Source of the DNA: Thalassolituus maritimus
GTDB lineage: Bacteria; Pseudomonadota; Gammaproteobacteria; Pseudomonadales; Oceanobacteraceae
Assembly: GCA_913019975.1 (NCBI GenBank)
Contig: CAJWBH010000021.1
Coordinates: forward strand, 1 to 57,761
DNA length: 57,761 bases
Reading direction: 5' to 3'
Position numbers and translations under genes: made by a program. The stretch's first letter is position 1; every line of letters starts with the position of its first letter. Positions 45,419-55,277 of this stretch are shown here, piece by piece. The notes under the pieces were generated by a model. It did no database searches and was not told where the DNA came from. It worked only from the letters and a program-made list of their open reading frames with translations.

Positions 45419-45757
45419 ATGGGTGAGTCGTATCAGATCACCGAACAATGCAGCGGACAAAGGTTTCCCTGCAAGGCCGGCCAGAGTGTTCTCAAAGCTA
45501 TGGAGCAGCAGGGGCTGGAGTGTGTGCCGGTAGGCTGCAGGGGGGGTGGTTGTGGCTTATGCAAAGTCACTGTACGCGAAGGTGATTACGAATGTGGAAA
45601 GATGAGCCGGGTTCATGCGCCTCCGGAAGCCCTCGCACAGGGTGAGGTGCTGGCCTGTCGCATCTATCCATTAAGCGATCTGATTATTGAATGCCGGCCC
45701 CGGCAATCTGCCGCCGGGCATGCGAATGAGTACACAACAACAAAAGCAATGAGGTAA
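45419..45757 (+). CDS. tdnD: XylT/TdnD-type [2Fe-2S] ferredoxin
   Basis: 112-residue ferredoxin that reactivates catechol 2,3-dioxygenase. The cluster ligands are in [13 protein letters not shown] and LACRI. The ATG at 45419 has GGAG about 10 bases upstream and fits relatives that start M-x-E-x-Y. Its stop overlaps the region of the dioxygenase start (TAATG at 45755). The first gene of the GC-rich lower-pathway part; only one ferredoxin/dioxygenase pair is present where Delftia-type tdn clusters have two. Confidence 0.9.
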   Translation: MGESYQITEQCSGQRFPCKAGQSVLKAMEQQGLECVPVGCRGGGCGLCKVTVREGDYECGKMSRVHAPPEALAQGEVLACRIYPLSDLIIECRPRQSAAGHANEYTTTKAMR

Positions 45758-45762
45758 TGATT

Positions 45763-46686
45763 ATGAAAAAGGGTGTAATGCGTCCCGGCCACGTTCAGAT
45801 CCGTGTTCTCGATATGGATGAAGCCGTCAAACACTACAAGGACCTTTTGGGTCTGATTGAAATGGATCGCGATGACCAGGGCCGCGTGTATTTAAAAGCT
45901 TGGACCGAGGTGGACAAGTTCTCTGTCGTGCTTCGCGAAGCAGATGAGCCTGGTATGGATTTCATGGGGTTCAAATGCCTCAGTGAAGAAGTGGTGGATC
46001 AGTTGCGTGGCGAACTCGCCGCGTTTGGCTGCGAGATCGAGGACGTTCCCGAGGATGAATTGAAGGACTGCGGGCGCCGGGTACGCTTTATCGCCCCCAC
46101 CGGACATTCCTTTGAGATTTATGCTACGAAGAAACAGACCGGTAAATGGGGCGTGGGCAATCACAACCCGGAAGCCTGGCCGCGCGGGCTTGAAGGTATG
46201 AAGGCAACGCGTTTTGACCATTGCCTGCTCTATGGTCCTAACCTGGATGAAACTCTGAATTTGTTCCGTGATGTGCTCGGTTTTGACCTCGCTGAGCAGG
46301 TGATGGCTCCGGACGGCAAACGGGTTGCACAGTTCCTGACGGTCAGCACCAAGGCTCACGATATCGCCTTTATTCACCATGAAGAACCGGGCAAGTTCCA
46401 CCACGCTTCGTTCTTCCTGGAGACCTGGCAGGATGTTCTAAAGGCTGCGGATCTGTTGTCCATGACCGATACGTCCATTGATATAGGCCCTACCCGTCAC
46501 GGCCTTACTCACGGCCAAACTATTTACTTCTTTGATCCGTCCGGTAACCGGAACGAAGTGTTTGCCGGTGGCGATTACCACTATCCGGATCATGAACCAG
46601 TGACGTGGGATGCCGAAGAGCTGGGCAAGGCGATCTTCTACCACGACCGGGCACTGAACGAACGTTTCATGACGGTACTGACATGA
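45763..46686 (+). CDS. tdnC: Catechol 2,3-dioxygenase (aniline cluster)
   Basis: 307-residue extradiol dioxygenase, a close relative of the product at 13448-14371, cleaving catechol made from aniline. Iron ligands: His in [10 protein letters not shown], His in KFHHASFF, Glu in [10 protein letters not shown]. The ATG at 45763 has GAGG 9 bases upstream and gives [10 protein letters not shown]; a Met two codons earlier is possible. Between the two copies the protein is well conserved while codon choice differs, so they come from different backgrounds and not from recent duplication. Confidence 0.95.
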   Translation: MKKGVMRPGHVQIRVLDMDEAVKHYKDLLGLIEMDRDDQGRVYLKAWTEVDKFSVVLREADEPGMDFMGFKCLSEEVVDQLRGELAAFGCEIEDVPEDELKDCGRRVRFIAPTGHSFEIYATKKQTGKWGVGNHNPEAWPRGLEGMKATRFDHCLLYGPNLDETLNLFRDVLGFDLAEQVMAPDGKRVAQFLTVSTKAHDIAFIHHEEPGKFHHASFFLETWQDVLKAADLLSMTDTSIDIGPTRHGLTHGQTIYFFDPSGNRNEVFAGGDYHYPDHEPVTWDAEELGKAIFYHDRALNERFMTVLT

Positions 46687-46717
46687 TCCTGAACGAATGA
46701 AGCAGGGATTAGCAGCA

Positions 46718-48178
46718 ATGAAAGACATCAAGCACTACATCAACGGGCAGTACGTTGGCTCGGCCAGCGGCAAACTGTTCGACAACGTCAACCCGGCCAA
46801 CGGCAAGCTGATCAGCAAGGTTCACGAAGCTGGCCGGGAAGAGGTAGACGCCGCGGTGAATGCTGCGAAAGCGGCCCTGCGCGGCCCCTGGGGCAAGATG
46901 ACCCTGGAGGAACGCACCAGCATCCTGCACAAGGTGGCCGACGGCATCAACGCCCGGTTTGACGAGTTCCTCAAAGCGGAGTGCCTCGATACCGGCAAGC
47001 CAAAATCCATGGCGAGCCATATCGACATCCCCCGGGGCGCGGCCAACTTCAAGGTATTCGCGGACATGATCAAGAATGTGCCCACGGAATCCTTTGAAAT
47101 GCCGACTCCGGATGGCACCGGTGCGCTGAACTATGCGGTACGTCGCCCCAAAGGTGTGATTGGTGTGATCAGTCCATGGAACCTCCCATTGTTGCTGATG
47201 ACATGGAAAGTTGGCCCCGCACTTGCCTGTGGCAACACCGTGGTGGTCAAGCCTTCCGAGGAGACCCCCACGACCACAGCGCTACTGGGCGAAGTCATGA
47301 AAGAAGCCGGCATACCGGACGGCGTTTATAACGTGGTGCATGGTTTCGGTGGTGACTCAGCGGGTGCCTTCCTGACCGAACATCCTCAGGTGGACGGGTT
47401 TACCTTTACCGGTGAAACCGGTACCGGCGAGGTCATCATGAAAGCCGCCGCCAAGGGTATCCGGGACATCTCCCTGGAGCTGGGCGGCAAGAATGCCGGC
47501 CTGGTGTTTGCCGACTGTGACATGGACAAGGCGATCGAGGGCACCATGCGCTCGGCCTTTGCCAACTGTGGCCAGGTATGCCTGGGCACCGAGCGGGTTT
47601 ATGTCGAGCGCTCCATCTTCGACGAGTTTGTGGGACGGCTGAAGGAAGCCGCGGAAGGCCTTAAGATCGGTCCGCCGGATGATGCCGAAGCGAACCTGGG
47701 TCCGCTGGTCAGTCTCAAACATCGCGAGAAAGTCCTTTCCTACTATCAGAAGGCGGTTGATGACGGCGCCACCGTTGTGACCGGTGGTGGTGTTCCGGAG
47801 ATGCCGGAAGAACTGGCCGGTGGTGCCTGGGTCCAGCCCACAATCTGGACCGGTTTGCCGGAAGATTCTGCGGTGATTACCGATGAGATTTTTGGCCCCT
47901 GTGTTCACGTCTGTCCGTTCGATACGGAAGAAGAGGCCATTGAGTTGGCCAACAGTCTTCCTTACGGCCTGGCCTCGGCAATCTGGAGCGAGAATATTAC
48001 CCGCGCCCACCGGGTAGCTGGCCAGATTGAAGCCGGCATTATCTGGGTCAACAGCTGGTTCTTGCGGGACCTGCGCACACCCTTTGGTGGCAGCAAGCAG
48101 TCCGGTATTGGCCGTGAGGGTGGTGTGCACTCCTTGGAGTTCTACACCGAAATGAAGAATATCTGCGTGAAATTGTGA
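46718..48178 (+). CDS. tdnE: 2-hydroxymuconic semialdehyde dehydrogenase (aniline cluster)
   Basis: 486-residue NAD-dependent dehydrogenase like the product at 14447-15907, with ISPWNLPLLLMTWK, SLELGGKNAG and NCGQVCLGTE. I use the ATG at 46718 because MKDIKHYINGQ matches relatives and an AGGGA site is upstream; the reading from 46697 adds seven residues without such a site. It directs the ring-cleavage product into the oxalocrotonate branch. Confidence 0.94.
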   Translation: MKDIKHYINGQYVGSASGKLFDNVNPANGKLISKVHEAGREEVDAAVNAAKAALRGPWGKMTLEERTSILHKVADGINARFDEFLKAECLDTGKPKSMASHIDIPRGAANFKVFADMIKNVPTESFEMPTPDGTGALNYAVRRPKGVIGVISPWNLPLLLMTWKVGPALACGNTVVVKPSEETPTTTALLGEVMKEAGIPDGVYNVVHGFGGDSAGAFLTEHPQVDGFTFTGETGTGEVIMKAAAKGIRDISLELGGKNAGLVFADCDMDKAIEGTMRSAFANCGQVCLGTERVYVERSIFDEFVGRLKEAAEGLKIGPPDDAEANLGPLVSLKHREKVLSYYQKAVDDGATVVTGGGVPEMPEELAGGAWVQPTIWTGLPEDSAVITDEIFGPCVHVCPFDTEEEAIELANSLPYGLASAIWSENITRAHRVAGQIEAGIIWVNSWFLRDLRTPFGGSKQSGIGREGGVHSLEFYTEMKNICVKL

Positions 48179-48185
48179 GCTGACC

Positions 48186-49055
48186 ATGACTGCACCTCAG
48201 AATAGCCCGGAAATCGGGCGTGAGATAACCGCTGCCGGCTACCGCACCAACGTGCATGACCATGGTGCCGACAATGCTAAGAGTGATGTCGCGGTAATGA
48301 TGATCCACGGCTCCGGGCCAGGTGTTACTGCCTGGGCCAACTGGCGGCTGGTGATTCCGGAGCTGGCGAAGAACCGCCGTGTGTTGGCGCCTGACATGCT
48401 CGGCTTCGGTTACACCGAACGCCCGGAAGATAATACCTACAACCGTGAACGCTGGGTTAAACATGCCGTCGGGGTGATGGACGAGCTGGGGCTCGAACAG
48501 GTCGACCTGGTGGGCAATTCCTTCGGTGGCGGCCTGGCACTGGCGTTGGCCATTGAACACCCGCAACGGGTGCGCCGCCTGGTGTTGATGGGCTCGGTGG
48601 GTGTGAGCTTTCCGATCACCAAAGGCCTGGATGAGGTCTGGGGCTATGAGCCTTCCATTGAGAATATGCGCCGGCTGATGGATGTGTTCGCTTACAACAA
48701 AAATCTGTTGACCGACGAGCTGGCGGAAATGCGCTACCAGGCCAGTGTGCGCCCTGGCTTCCAGGAATCCTTTGCCGCCATGTTCCCGGCGCCGCGCCAG
48801 CGCTGGGTGGACAATCTGGCCAGTCCGGAAGAGGACATCCGCAAACTGCCTCACGAAACCCTGATTCTGCACGGCCGGGAAGACGAAGTGATTCCGCTGG
48901 AAGCGTCTTACAAGCTCGCCGAATTGATTGACCGGGCGCAGCTCCATGTCTTCGGCCGTTGCGGCCATTGGACCCAGATTGAACACGCCGGCCGTTTTGC
49001 ACGGCTGGTGAACGATTTCCTGCACGAAGCGGATCAAGCCGCCGGAGGTAAATAA
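48186..49055 (+). CDS. tdnF: 2-hydroxymuconic semialdehyde hydrolase
   Basis: 289-residue alpha/beta hydrolase (DmpD/XylF family) that removes formate or acetate from the ring-cleavage product, the branch used for ketones from 3-methylcatechol. Seen: oxyanion loop MIHGSGPGVTAW, nucleophile Ser in GNSFGGGLAL, acid in LHGREDEVIP and His in FGRCGHWTQIEH. This is the only copy in the window; the phenol cluster lacks one. Its last base is shared with the next start (TAATG at 49053-49057). Confidence 0.94.
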   Translation: MTAPQNSPEIGREITAAGYRTNVHDHGADNAKSDVAVMMIHGSGPGVTAWANWRLVIPELAKNRRVLAPDMLGFGYTERPEDNTYNRERWVKHAVGVMDELGLEQVDLVGNSFGGGLALALAIEHPQRVRRLVLMGSVGVSFPITKGLDEVWGYEPSIENMRRLMDVFAYNKNLLTDELAEMRYQASVRPGFQESFAAMFPAPRQRWVDNLASPEEDIRKLPHETLILHGREDEVIPLEASYKLAELIDRAQLHVFGRCGHWTQIEHAGRFARLVNDFLHEADQAAGGK

Positions 49056-49840
49056 TGGAACAGGCAAAGATCCAGGCGTTTGGCGATGAACTTTACGAGG
49101 CGCTGGTAAACCGAGAAGCGGTACCACCGCTGACCAGCCGCGCTGACGACATCACCATCGAGGACGCCTACCACATCTCCCTGCGCATGCTGGAGCGCCG
49201 GCAGCAGGCCGGTGCCCGCATCATCGGCAAGAAGATCGGTGTTACCAGCAAAGCCGTGATGAACATGCTGAACGTGCACCAGCCTGATTTTGGTTACCTG
49301 ACCGACGACATGGTGTTCAACAGCGGCGAGGAAGTGAACATCAGTGACCGCCTGATTGCCCCCCGCGCTGAGGGCGAGATTGCGTTCATTCTCAAGAAGG
49401 ATCTGACGGGCCCGGGCGTCACCAATGCCGACGTGCTGGCAGCCACCGAGTGCGTGATGCCGTGCTTCGAAATTGTCGATTCCCGCATCAAGGACTGGAA
49501 GATCGCCATTCAGGACACCATCGCCGACAACGCCTCCTGCGGTTTATTTGTGTTGGGCGACAAAGCCGTTTCACCGCGTGAGGTGGATCTGGTGACCTGC
49601 GGCATGGTGGTGGAAAAGAACGGCTCGATTATCAGCACCGGCGCCGGTGCGGCGGCTCTGGCGTCGCCGGTGAACTGCGTTACCTGGCTGGCCAACACTC
49701 TCGGTGAGTTCGGTATTTCACTGAAAGCCGGAGAGGTGATTCTGTCCGGTTCGCTGGTGCCACTGGAGCCGGTGAAAGCCGGTGATCACATGCGAGTTGA
49801 CATCGGTGGCATTGGCAGTGCGTCGGTCTGTTTCTCATGA
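49055..49840 (+). CDS. tdnG: 2-oxopent-4-enoate hydratase (aniline cluster)
   Basis: 261-residue DmpE-type hydratase; same role as the product at 15923-16708, which it resembles along its full length (GKKIGVTSKAVMNML, IQDTIADNASCG). Both branches of the lower pathway meet at its substrate, 2-hydroxypenta-2,4-dienoate. Translationally coupled to the hydrolase by a one-base overlap. Confidence 0.93.
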   Translation: MEQAKIQAFGDELYEALVNREAVPPLTSRADDITIEDAYHISLRMLERRQQAGARIIGKKIGVTSKAVMNMLNVHQPDFGYLTDDMVFNSGEEVNISDRLIAPRAEGEIAFILKKDLTGPGVTNADVLAATECVMPCFEIVDSRIKDWKIAIQDTIADNASCGLFVLGDKAVSPREVDLVTCGMVVEKNGSIISTGAGAAALASPVNCVTWLANTLGEFGISLKAGEVILSGSLVPLEPVKAGDHMRVDIGGIGSASVCFS

Positions 49841-49876
49841 CCCCTGGCTGGCGACAAGAACAAAGAGGACATTGCT

Positions 49877-50812
49877 ATGAGTAAGAAAATCAAAGCCGCC
49901 ATCATCGGCTCGGGCAACATCGGCACCGATTTAATGATCAAGATTCTGCGCAACGGCCAGAACATCGAGATGGGCGTGATGGTCGGTATCGACGAAAAAT
50001 CCGACGGCCTGGCTCGTGCCAACCGTATGGGCGTGGCCACTACCGCCGAAGGCGTGGAAGGCCTGGTGAAGATGCCGGAGTTTGCCGACATCGATGTGGT
50101 ATTCGATGCCACCTCCGCCGGCGCCCACCGTCATAACGATGTGTTCCTGCGTGGTTACAAGGAAGGCATCAAGATGATCGACCTGACGCCAGCGGCCATC
50201 GGCCCGTACTGCGTCCCGGTGGTGAACCTGGAGAAGCACCTGAAAGAAGGCAACGTCAACATGGTCACCTGCGGTGGCCAGGCCACCATTCCCATGGTGG
50301 CGGCCGTGTCCAACGTGGCCAAGGTACATTACGCGGAGATCGTTGCGTCGATCTCCAGCAAGTCTGCCGGCCCCGGTACCCGGGCCAACATCGACGAGTT
50401 TACCGAAACCACCTCCAAGGCCATCGAAGTGGTCGGTGGTGCCGAAAGGGGAAAGGCGATCATCATCCTCAACCCGGCCGAGCCGCCGCTGCTCATGCGC
50501 GACACCGTCTATGTGCTGTCCGACAAAGCCGACCAGGCGAAGGTAGAGCAGTCCGTGGAAGAAATGGCCGCGGCCGTGGCCAGTTATGTGCCCGGCTATC
50601 GCCTGAAGCAGAAAGTCCAGTTCGACGAAATTCCCGAAGACCAGCCCATGAACGTCCCGGGCCTGGGCCGCTTCAGCGGCCTGAAGACCTCCATCTTCCT
50701 GGAGATCGAAGGGGCTGCCCATTACCTGCCGGCGTATGCGGGCAACCTGGACATCATGACCTCCGCCGCGCTGGGCACCGCCGAGCGTATCGCTGAATCG
50801 CTGGTCAACTGA
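49877..50812 (+). CDS. tdnI: Acetaldehyde dehydrogenase (acylating), aniline cluster
   Basis: 311-residue CoA-acylating dehydrogenase with [12 protein letters not shown] and the catalytic cysteine in MVTCGGQAT. Same step as the product at 10140-11051, but slightly longer through an insert ([19 protein letters not shown], near residue 253). It partners with the aldolase encoded 13 bases downstream. The 36-base gap upstream contains a clear AGAGGA ribosome site. Confidence 0.94.
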   Translation: MSKKIKAAIIGSGNIGTDLMIKILRNGQNIEMGVMVGIDEKSDGLARANRMGVATTAEGVEGLVKMPEFADIDVVFDATSAGAHRHNDVFLRGYKEGIKMIDLTPAAIGPYCVPVVNLEKHLKEGNVNMVTCGGQATIPMVAAVSNVAKVHYAEIVASISSKSAGPGTRANIDEFTETTSKAIEVVGGAERGKAIIILNPAEPPLLMRDTVYVLSDKADQAKVEQSVEEMAAAVASYVPGYRLKQKVQFDEIPEDQPMNVPGLGRFSGLKTSIFLEIEGAAHYLPAYAGNLDIMTSAALGTAERIAESLVN

Positions 50813-50825
50813 GGAGGAACGAACA

Positions 50826-51863
50826 ATGACTCATAACCCCGGTAAAAAACTCTACATCTCCGACGTGACCCTGCGCGACGGCAGCCACGCGATTCGCCAC
50901 CAGTACTCCATCAAGAACGTGCAGGACATTGCCCGTGCCCTGGACAAGGCGAAAGTCGATTCCATCGAAGTGGCCCACGGCGATGGCCTGCAGGGTTCCA
51001 GCTTCAACTACGGCTTTGGTGCCCACACCGATCTGGAGTGGATCGAAGCGGTCGCTGAAGTGGTGGAACACTCGCAAATTGCCACCCTGCTGCTGCCTGG
51101 TATCGGCACCGTGCATGACCTGGAAAACGCCTATCAGGCCGGCGCCCGCATTGTGCGCGTGGCCACTCACTGCACCGAAGCGGACGTTTCCCGACAGCAC
51201 ATCGAACACGCCCGCAAGCTGGGCATGGACACCGTTGGCTTCCTGATGATGAGCCACATGCAGACCCCGCAGGGCCTGGCGGAACAGGCCAAGATGATGG
51301 AGGACTACGGGGCCACCTGCCTGTACGTGGTCGACTCCGGCGGTGCCATGAACATGAACGATATTCGGGACCGCTTCCGCGCCCTGAAAGACGTGCTCAA
51401 ACCGGAAACCCAAACCGGCATTCATGCCCACCACAACCTGGCCTTGGGTGTGGCCAACTCCATCGTCGCGGTGGAAGAGGGCTGTGACCGCGTTGATGCC
51501 AGCCTGTCCGGCATGGGCGCCGGTGCCGGCAATGCGCCGCTGGAAGTGTGCATCGCCGCTTTCGACAAGATGGGTTGGGATCACGGCACCGACGTGTACG
51601 CCCTGATGGACGCCGCCGACGACATCGTTCGCCCGCTGCAGGATCGTCCGGTCCGGGTGGACCGTGAAACCCTGGCGCTGGGCTATGCCGGTGTGTACTC
51701 CAGCTTCCTGCGCCATTCGGAAGTGGCGGCCAAGAAATACGGCCTTAAGACCGTGGATATTCTGGTTGAGCTGGGCAAGCGCCGCATGGTGGGTGGCCAG
51801 GAAGACATGATTGTGGACGTGGCGCTGGATCTGTTGAAAGCGCAAGAGGAGCAAAAGGCATGA
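50826..51863 (+). CDS. tdnJ: 4-hydroxy-2-oxovalerate aldolase (aniline cluster)
   Basis: 345-residue aldolase with [11 protein letters not shown] and [11 protein letters not shown] motifs. It splits 4-hydroxy-2-oxopentanoate into pyruvate and acetaldehyde. GGAGG lies 7 bases before the start; the stop overlaps the next ATG by four bases (ATGA). Long frames on the opposite strand here are by-products of GC-rich codon bias. Confidence 0.94.
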   Translation: MTHNPGKKLYISDVTLRDGSHAIRHQYSIKNVQDIARALDKAKVDSIEVAHGDGLQGSSFNYGFGAHTDLEWIEAVAEVVEHSQIATLLLPGIGTVHDLENAYQAGARIVRVATHCTEADVSRQHIEHARKLGMDTVGFLMMSHMQTPQGLAEQAKMMEDYGATCLYVVDSGGAMNMNDIRDRFRALKDVLKPETQTGIHAHHNLALGVANSIVAVEEGCDRVDASLSGMGAGAGNAPLEVCIAAFDKMGWDHGTDVYALMDAADDIVRPLQDRPVRVDRETLALGYAGVYSSFLRHSEVAAKKYGLKTVDILVELGKRRMVGGQEDMIVDVALDLLKAQEEQKA

Positions 51864-52654
51864 GCAAGACACTGAGCAACGAACAGATGCTGGCGCTGGC
51901 CGAGCACGTGGAAAATGCAGAGCTACAGGCCCACGACATCACCAAGGTCACCAACGACTACCCGGACATGAACTTCGAGGACGCCTACGACGTGCAGTGG
52001 GAAATCCGCCGTCGCAAAGAGGAACGGGGCAACAAGGTCGTGGGCATGAAAATGGGCCTGACTTCCTGGGCCAAGATGGCGCAAATGGGCGTGGATACTC
52101 CCATCTACGGCTTCCTGGCGGATTATTTCAGTGTGCCAGACGGTGGTGTGGTTAACACCAAAGAGCTGATCCATCCGAAGATCGAAGCGGAAGTGGCCTT
52201 TGTTACCAAGAAGCCACTGCACGGTCCGGGTTGCCACATTGGTGATGTGCTGGCGGCCACCGACTTCGTTATTCCCGCCGTGGAAGTGATCGATTCACGC
52301 TATGAAAACTTCAAGTTCGATCTGGTGAGTGTGGTGGCGGACAACGCCAGTTCCACCCGCTTTATCACCGGGGGCCAGATGGTTGATGTCTCGGACGTGG
52401 ACCTCAAAACCCTGGGCGTGGTGGTCGAGAAAAACGGGGAAGTGGTGGACGTTGGCGCCGGCGCCGCCGTGCTTGGCCATCCTGCTTCCAGTGTTGCCAT
52501 GTTGGCCAACCTGCTGGCGGAACGAGGTGAACACATCCCGGCCGGCACCTTCATCATGACCGGAGGCATTACCGCCGCGATCGCCGTGGAAGCCGGCGAC
52601 AACATCACCGTTCGTTACCAGGGTCTGGGTACCGTCTCGGCCCGCTTCGAATAA
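51860..52654 (+). CDS. tdnK: 4-oxalocrotonate decarboxylase (aniline cluster)
   Basis: 264-residue DmpH-type decarboxylase ([26 protein letters not shown]), equivalent to the product at 12090-12881. Acts after the tautomerase encoded next and normally in complex with the hydratase. Translation is coupled to the aldolase gene. Confidence 0.92.
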   Translation: MSKTLSNEQMLALAEHVENAELQAHDITKVTNDYPDMNFEDAYDVQWEIRRRKEERGNKVVGMKMGLTSWAKMAQMGVDTPIYGFLADYFSVPDGGVVNTKELIHPKIEAEVAFVTKKPLHGPGCHIGDVLAATDFVIPAVEVIDSRYENFKFDLVSVVADNASSTRFITGGQMVDVSDVDLKTLGVVVEKNGEVVDVGAGAAVLGHPASSVAMLANLLAERGEHIPAGTFIMTGGITAAIAVEAGDNITVRYQGLGTVSARFE

Positions 52655-52663
52655 GGAGGCTCT

Positions 52664-52855
52664 ATGCCGATTGCGCAGATCAACATTCTGGAAGGCCGGA
52701 CCGATGAGCAAAAGGAAGCGCTGATCAAGGAAGTCAGCGAGGCTATCGTGCGTTCGCTGGATGCGCCGATCGAAAGTGTGCGGGTGATCATCAACGAAAT
52801 GCCCAAGCAGCACTTCGGCATTGGCGGGCGATCGGCGGAAAAACTCGGGCGTTGA
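52664..52855 (+). CDS. tdnL: 4-oxalocrotonate tautomerase (aniline cluster)
   Basis: 63-residue tautomerase starting [12 protein letters not shown], with catalytic Pro1 and Arg11, and ending SAEKLGR like the copy at 12892. AAGGAGG precedes the ATG. It completes the dehydrogenase branch and is the last classical pathway gene of the cluster. Confidence 0.94.
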   Translation: MPIAQINILEGRTDEQKEALIKEVSEAIVRSLDAPIESVRVIINEMPKQHFGIGGRSAEKLGR

Positions 52856-52919
52856 CGTCCACTCGGGGCCGGCAGGCCCCTCACTCAAAACCACTACAAA
52901 TACAAAAATGGAGAACATT

Positions 52920-53813
52920 ATGAGAACGACCAAACTGCTTGCTGCCGCCGGTACGCTCGGCCTTGCTCTTTCTGCAACCCCGGCCCTGGCTGTGAACGGC
53001 CATTACGTGGGTGGTGTTGAAGGGACCAAGGGGGCCTCCGTTCCGCCGGAGGGGCTGTATTATCGCGGTTACCTGGTGCAGTACGAGATTGATAGTATCC
53101 AGGATGACGACAGTAATGACGTGCCTTTGGACAACGAGGGTTCGGTCACGGCTTTGGCCAACCGCTTCGTCTATGTAACCGACAAGAAGTTCCTCGGTGC
53201 GGATTACGGCATGGAAGGCATCGTTACTGTCCAGCGCAATGACTTTGATTTTGAGGCTCTTGGCGCTGATGAAACAGAATCCGGCATTGGCGACGTATAT
53301 CTGGCGCCGTTGCTTCTGGCCTGGCATGGACAGCAATGGGATGCTGTGTTTGAAGTCGGCCACTGGTTTGATACCGGCGATTACGATTCCAAAAATCCTG
53401 CTTCCATCGGTAAGGGTTTCGGCACTACTATGCTGACGCTGGGCAGTACCTGGTATTTCGATGAAGCCAAAGACTGGTCGTTCTCCGCCTTGTCCCGCTA
53501 TGAAATCAAAACCAAGCAGGAAGACACTGACGTAACGCCGGGCGATAGCTTGATTGTCGAATGGGCGCTTAGCAAAGCCTTGAACAACGGCGTGGAAGTT
53601 GCCCTGGCCGGATATGACGGCTGGCAGCTGGAATCAGACAGCGGCCCGCAAACCACTAGCGCAAAGGTTGAAGTGCATGCCATCGGCACCGAAGTCACCT
53701 TCCCGGTAAAAGCCATTGGTGCCCAGCTTAGAGGTGCGGTATATACCGAGTACGCCAACAAGAACCGCCCCGAAGGCAACCTGTTCCGACTGCAGTTAAC
53801 CAAAGCCTTTTAA
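52920..53813 (+). CDS. Outer-membrane MetA-pathway protein (Phenol_MetA_deg family)
   Basis: 297-residue protein with a clear Sec signal peptide (about 1-23, cleaved after TPALA) and alternating beta-strand sequence ending in aromatic F, as in outer-membrane beta-barrels. It matches the uncharacterised family often found at the end of phenol/meta-cleavage operons. A role in uptake of aromatics is commonly assumed, not shown. The ATG at 52920 has GGAGAA 5 bases upstream, and the signal peptide fits only this start. Confidence 0.85.
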   Translation: MRTTKLLAAAGTLGLALSATPALAVNGHYVGGVEGTKGASVPPEGLYYRGYLVQYEIDSIQDDDSNDVPLDNEGSVTALANRFVYVTDKKFLGADYGMEGIVTVQRNDFDFEALGADETESGIGDVYLAPLLLAWHGQQWDAVFEVGHWFDTGDYDSKNPASIGKGFGTTMLTLGSTWYFDEAKDWSFSALSRYEIKTKQEDTDVTPGDSLIVEWALSKALNNGVEVALAGYDGWQLESDSGPQTTSAKVEVHAIGTEVTFPVKAIGAQLRGAVYTEYANKNRPEGNLFRLQLTKAF

Positions 53814-53852
53814 ACCCGACAGGTTATCGCGATCGGCAAACAGACAACCCGT

Positions 53853-53873
53853 GCCGGCGTATTTTGCGCCGGC
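53853..53873 (+). terminator. GC-rich hairpin after the MetA-pathway gene
   Basis: GCCGGCG (53853-53859) and CGCCGGC (53867-53873) form a perfect 7-bp stem with a 7-base loop, 40 bases after the stop. No run of T follows, so it may only attenuate transcription into the next two genes. Confidence 0.45.
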
Positions 53874-53911
53874 TCAGGGTTGATGGTCGTAACAAAGGCA
53901 ATGGGTGCATT

Positions 53912-54370
53912 ATGTCGGAATCACGCCAACACGAATTTCTCCAAACAACTTCCAGACTGACTGAAACAGCTGTTCTGACCATGCTCCAGGCAGCAGTGGG
54001 TAAGGCTGAAGATTTAGGCATTCGCGCGACTATAGCTGTCACGGATTCGTCCGGACGTTTGCTGGGTTACCTGAAAATGACGGACTCATTTCTGGTGTCC
54101 TCCGAGCTTGCCCGCAAAAAAGCGATTACGGCTGCCGGAATGGCCACCGAAACGGTGGAGCTGGAAGGCCTGCTGGCATCAGCCCCTGACCGGGTATTGA
54201 ATGGTCTTACCTCAACCGAGGACTTTACTGTCGTCGGCGGCGGAGTGCCCCTGTTTCGGGACCAGATGCTGGTTGGCGGTATTGGTGTATCCGGAGGTTC
54301 GGAAGATCAGGATGTTGAGTGTGCCCGTGTAGCGGCTCAGGCAATCCAACTGTTACGGAACACGAAATGA
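53912..54370 (+). CDS. GlcG/HbpS (DUF336) family protein
   Basis: 152-residue small domain protein. Typical family segments are AVTDSSGRLLGYLKM, ARKKAITAA and GGGVPLFRDQMLVGGIGVSGG. Relatives bind heme or are found beside aromatic-degradation genes, but their function is unsettled. The ATG at 53912 gives the family N-terminus. It overlaps the amidase start by four bases (ATGA). Confidence 0.8.
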   Translation: MSESRQHEFLQTTSRLTETAVLTMLQAAVGKAEDLGIRATIAVTDSSGRLLGYLKMTDSFLVSSELARKKAITAAGMATETVELEGLLASAPDRVLNGLTSTEDFTVVGGGVPLFRDQMLVGGIGVSGGSEDQDVECARVAAQAIQLLRNTK

Positions 54371-55188
54371 CAGCGGCCCCATTACTGGCAAGTCCTTTAA
54401 GTGAACTGGCACAGGCGTTGGAGGCTGGAAATCTCACCAGCGAGAAGCTGGTCGCCTCCGCCATCGAGGCTTATCGCGCCAGTGACGACAACTCCTACAT
54501 TCAATGGTGCCCGGAGCAGGCACTGGCGCTGGCAAAAGCCAGTGACCGGGCCCGGAAGGCCGGTGCCTTTACCGGCCCTTTGATGGGCTTGCCGGTATCG
54601 GTGAAAGACCTGTTCGGTGTGCCGGGACTGCCCATTCACGCCGGCTGTGCCCGGCCATTACCGGAAAGATGGCAGGCAGCAGGGCCTGTGATCAAAGCGC
54701 TAAGCGCCCAGCTGGCACCGGTGATGGGGAAAACCCATTGTGTGGAACTGGCGTTCGGCGGGCTTGGTACCAACAGCCACTGGGGAACGCCGGCAAACCC
54801 CTGGGACAAACAGGTTCACCGTGTGCCGGGTGGTTCCAGTTCGGGTGCCGGGGTGTCGCTGGTTAACGGAACAGCGGCGCTGGCGTTGGGGACCGACACC
54901 GCCGGGTCCATCCGGGTGCCAGCCAGCATGACAGGCGTAGCAGGGTTGAAGCTGACAGCCGGGCGCTGGCCCACCCAACAGATTGTTCCGCTGTCCCACA
55001 CGCTGGATACACCGGGATTAATGGCCCGGCGGGTTGATGATCTGGACTATGCTTTTCGCGCTCTTGATCCGGTTGTCAGCAAGCAGCGGGTGGTGCACAC
55101 AAGCGCTTCCGAGTTGGCTGACCTGACATTCGGCGTACCAGCTGCATTCTTTTGGGAAAACTGCAGCCCCGGTTGCGTAAACCGCTGA
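54367..55188 (+). pseudogene. Amidase-signature family hydrolase, truncated by IS21
   Basis: First ~270 residues of an amidase-signature enzyme (normally 450-500). The catalytic Lys80 (SVKDLFG), the cis-Ser region GGSSSGAG and the nucleophile region DTAGSIRVPAS are all present, but the C-terminal part is lost where the IS21 end starts at 55186; the stop codon TGA is the first three bases of the insertion sequence. Aryl acylamidases of this family release anilines from anilides, so the intact gene may once have fed the aniline pathway; that is inference. Confidence 0.85.
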
Positions 55189-55277
55189 AGCCTGCCACCC
55201 ATTCCACGTGAAGCCTGCCACCCAAACCGGAGCAAAGCTGCCACCCATCGGAGCGTAGCGACGCGGGGTTTGCATTG

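Noticed and set aside
48048-49127. Long antisense frame (about 359 residues) opposite the hydrolase gene
   Set aside because: It is the mirror of strong G/C third-position bias; the plus-strand genes have clear family motifs. The same applies to the antisense frames at 50805-51872 and 49931-50722.
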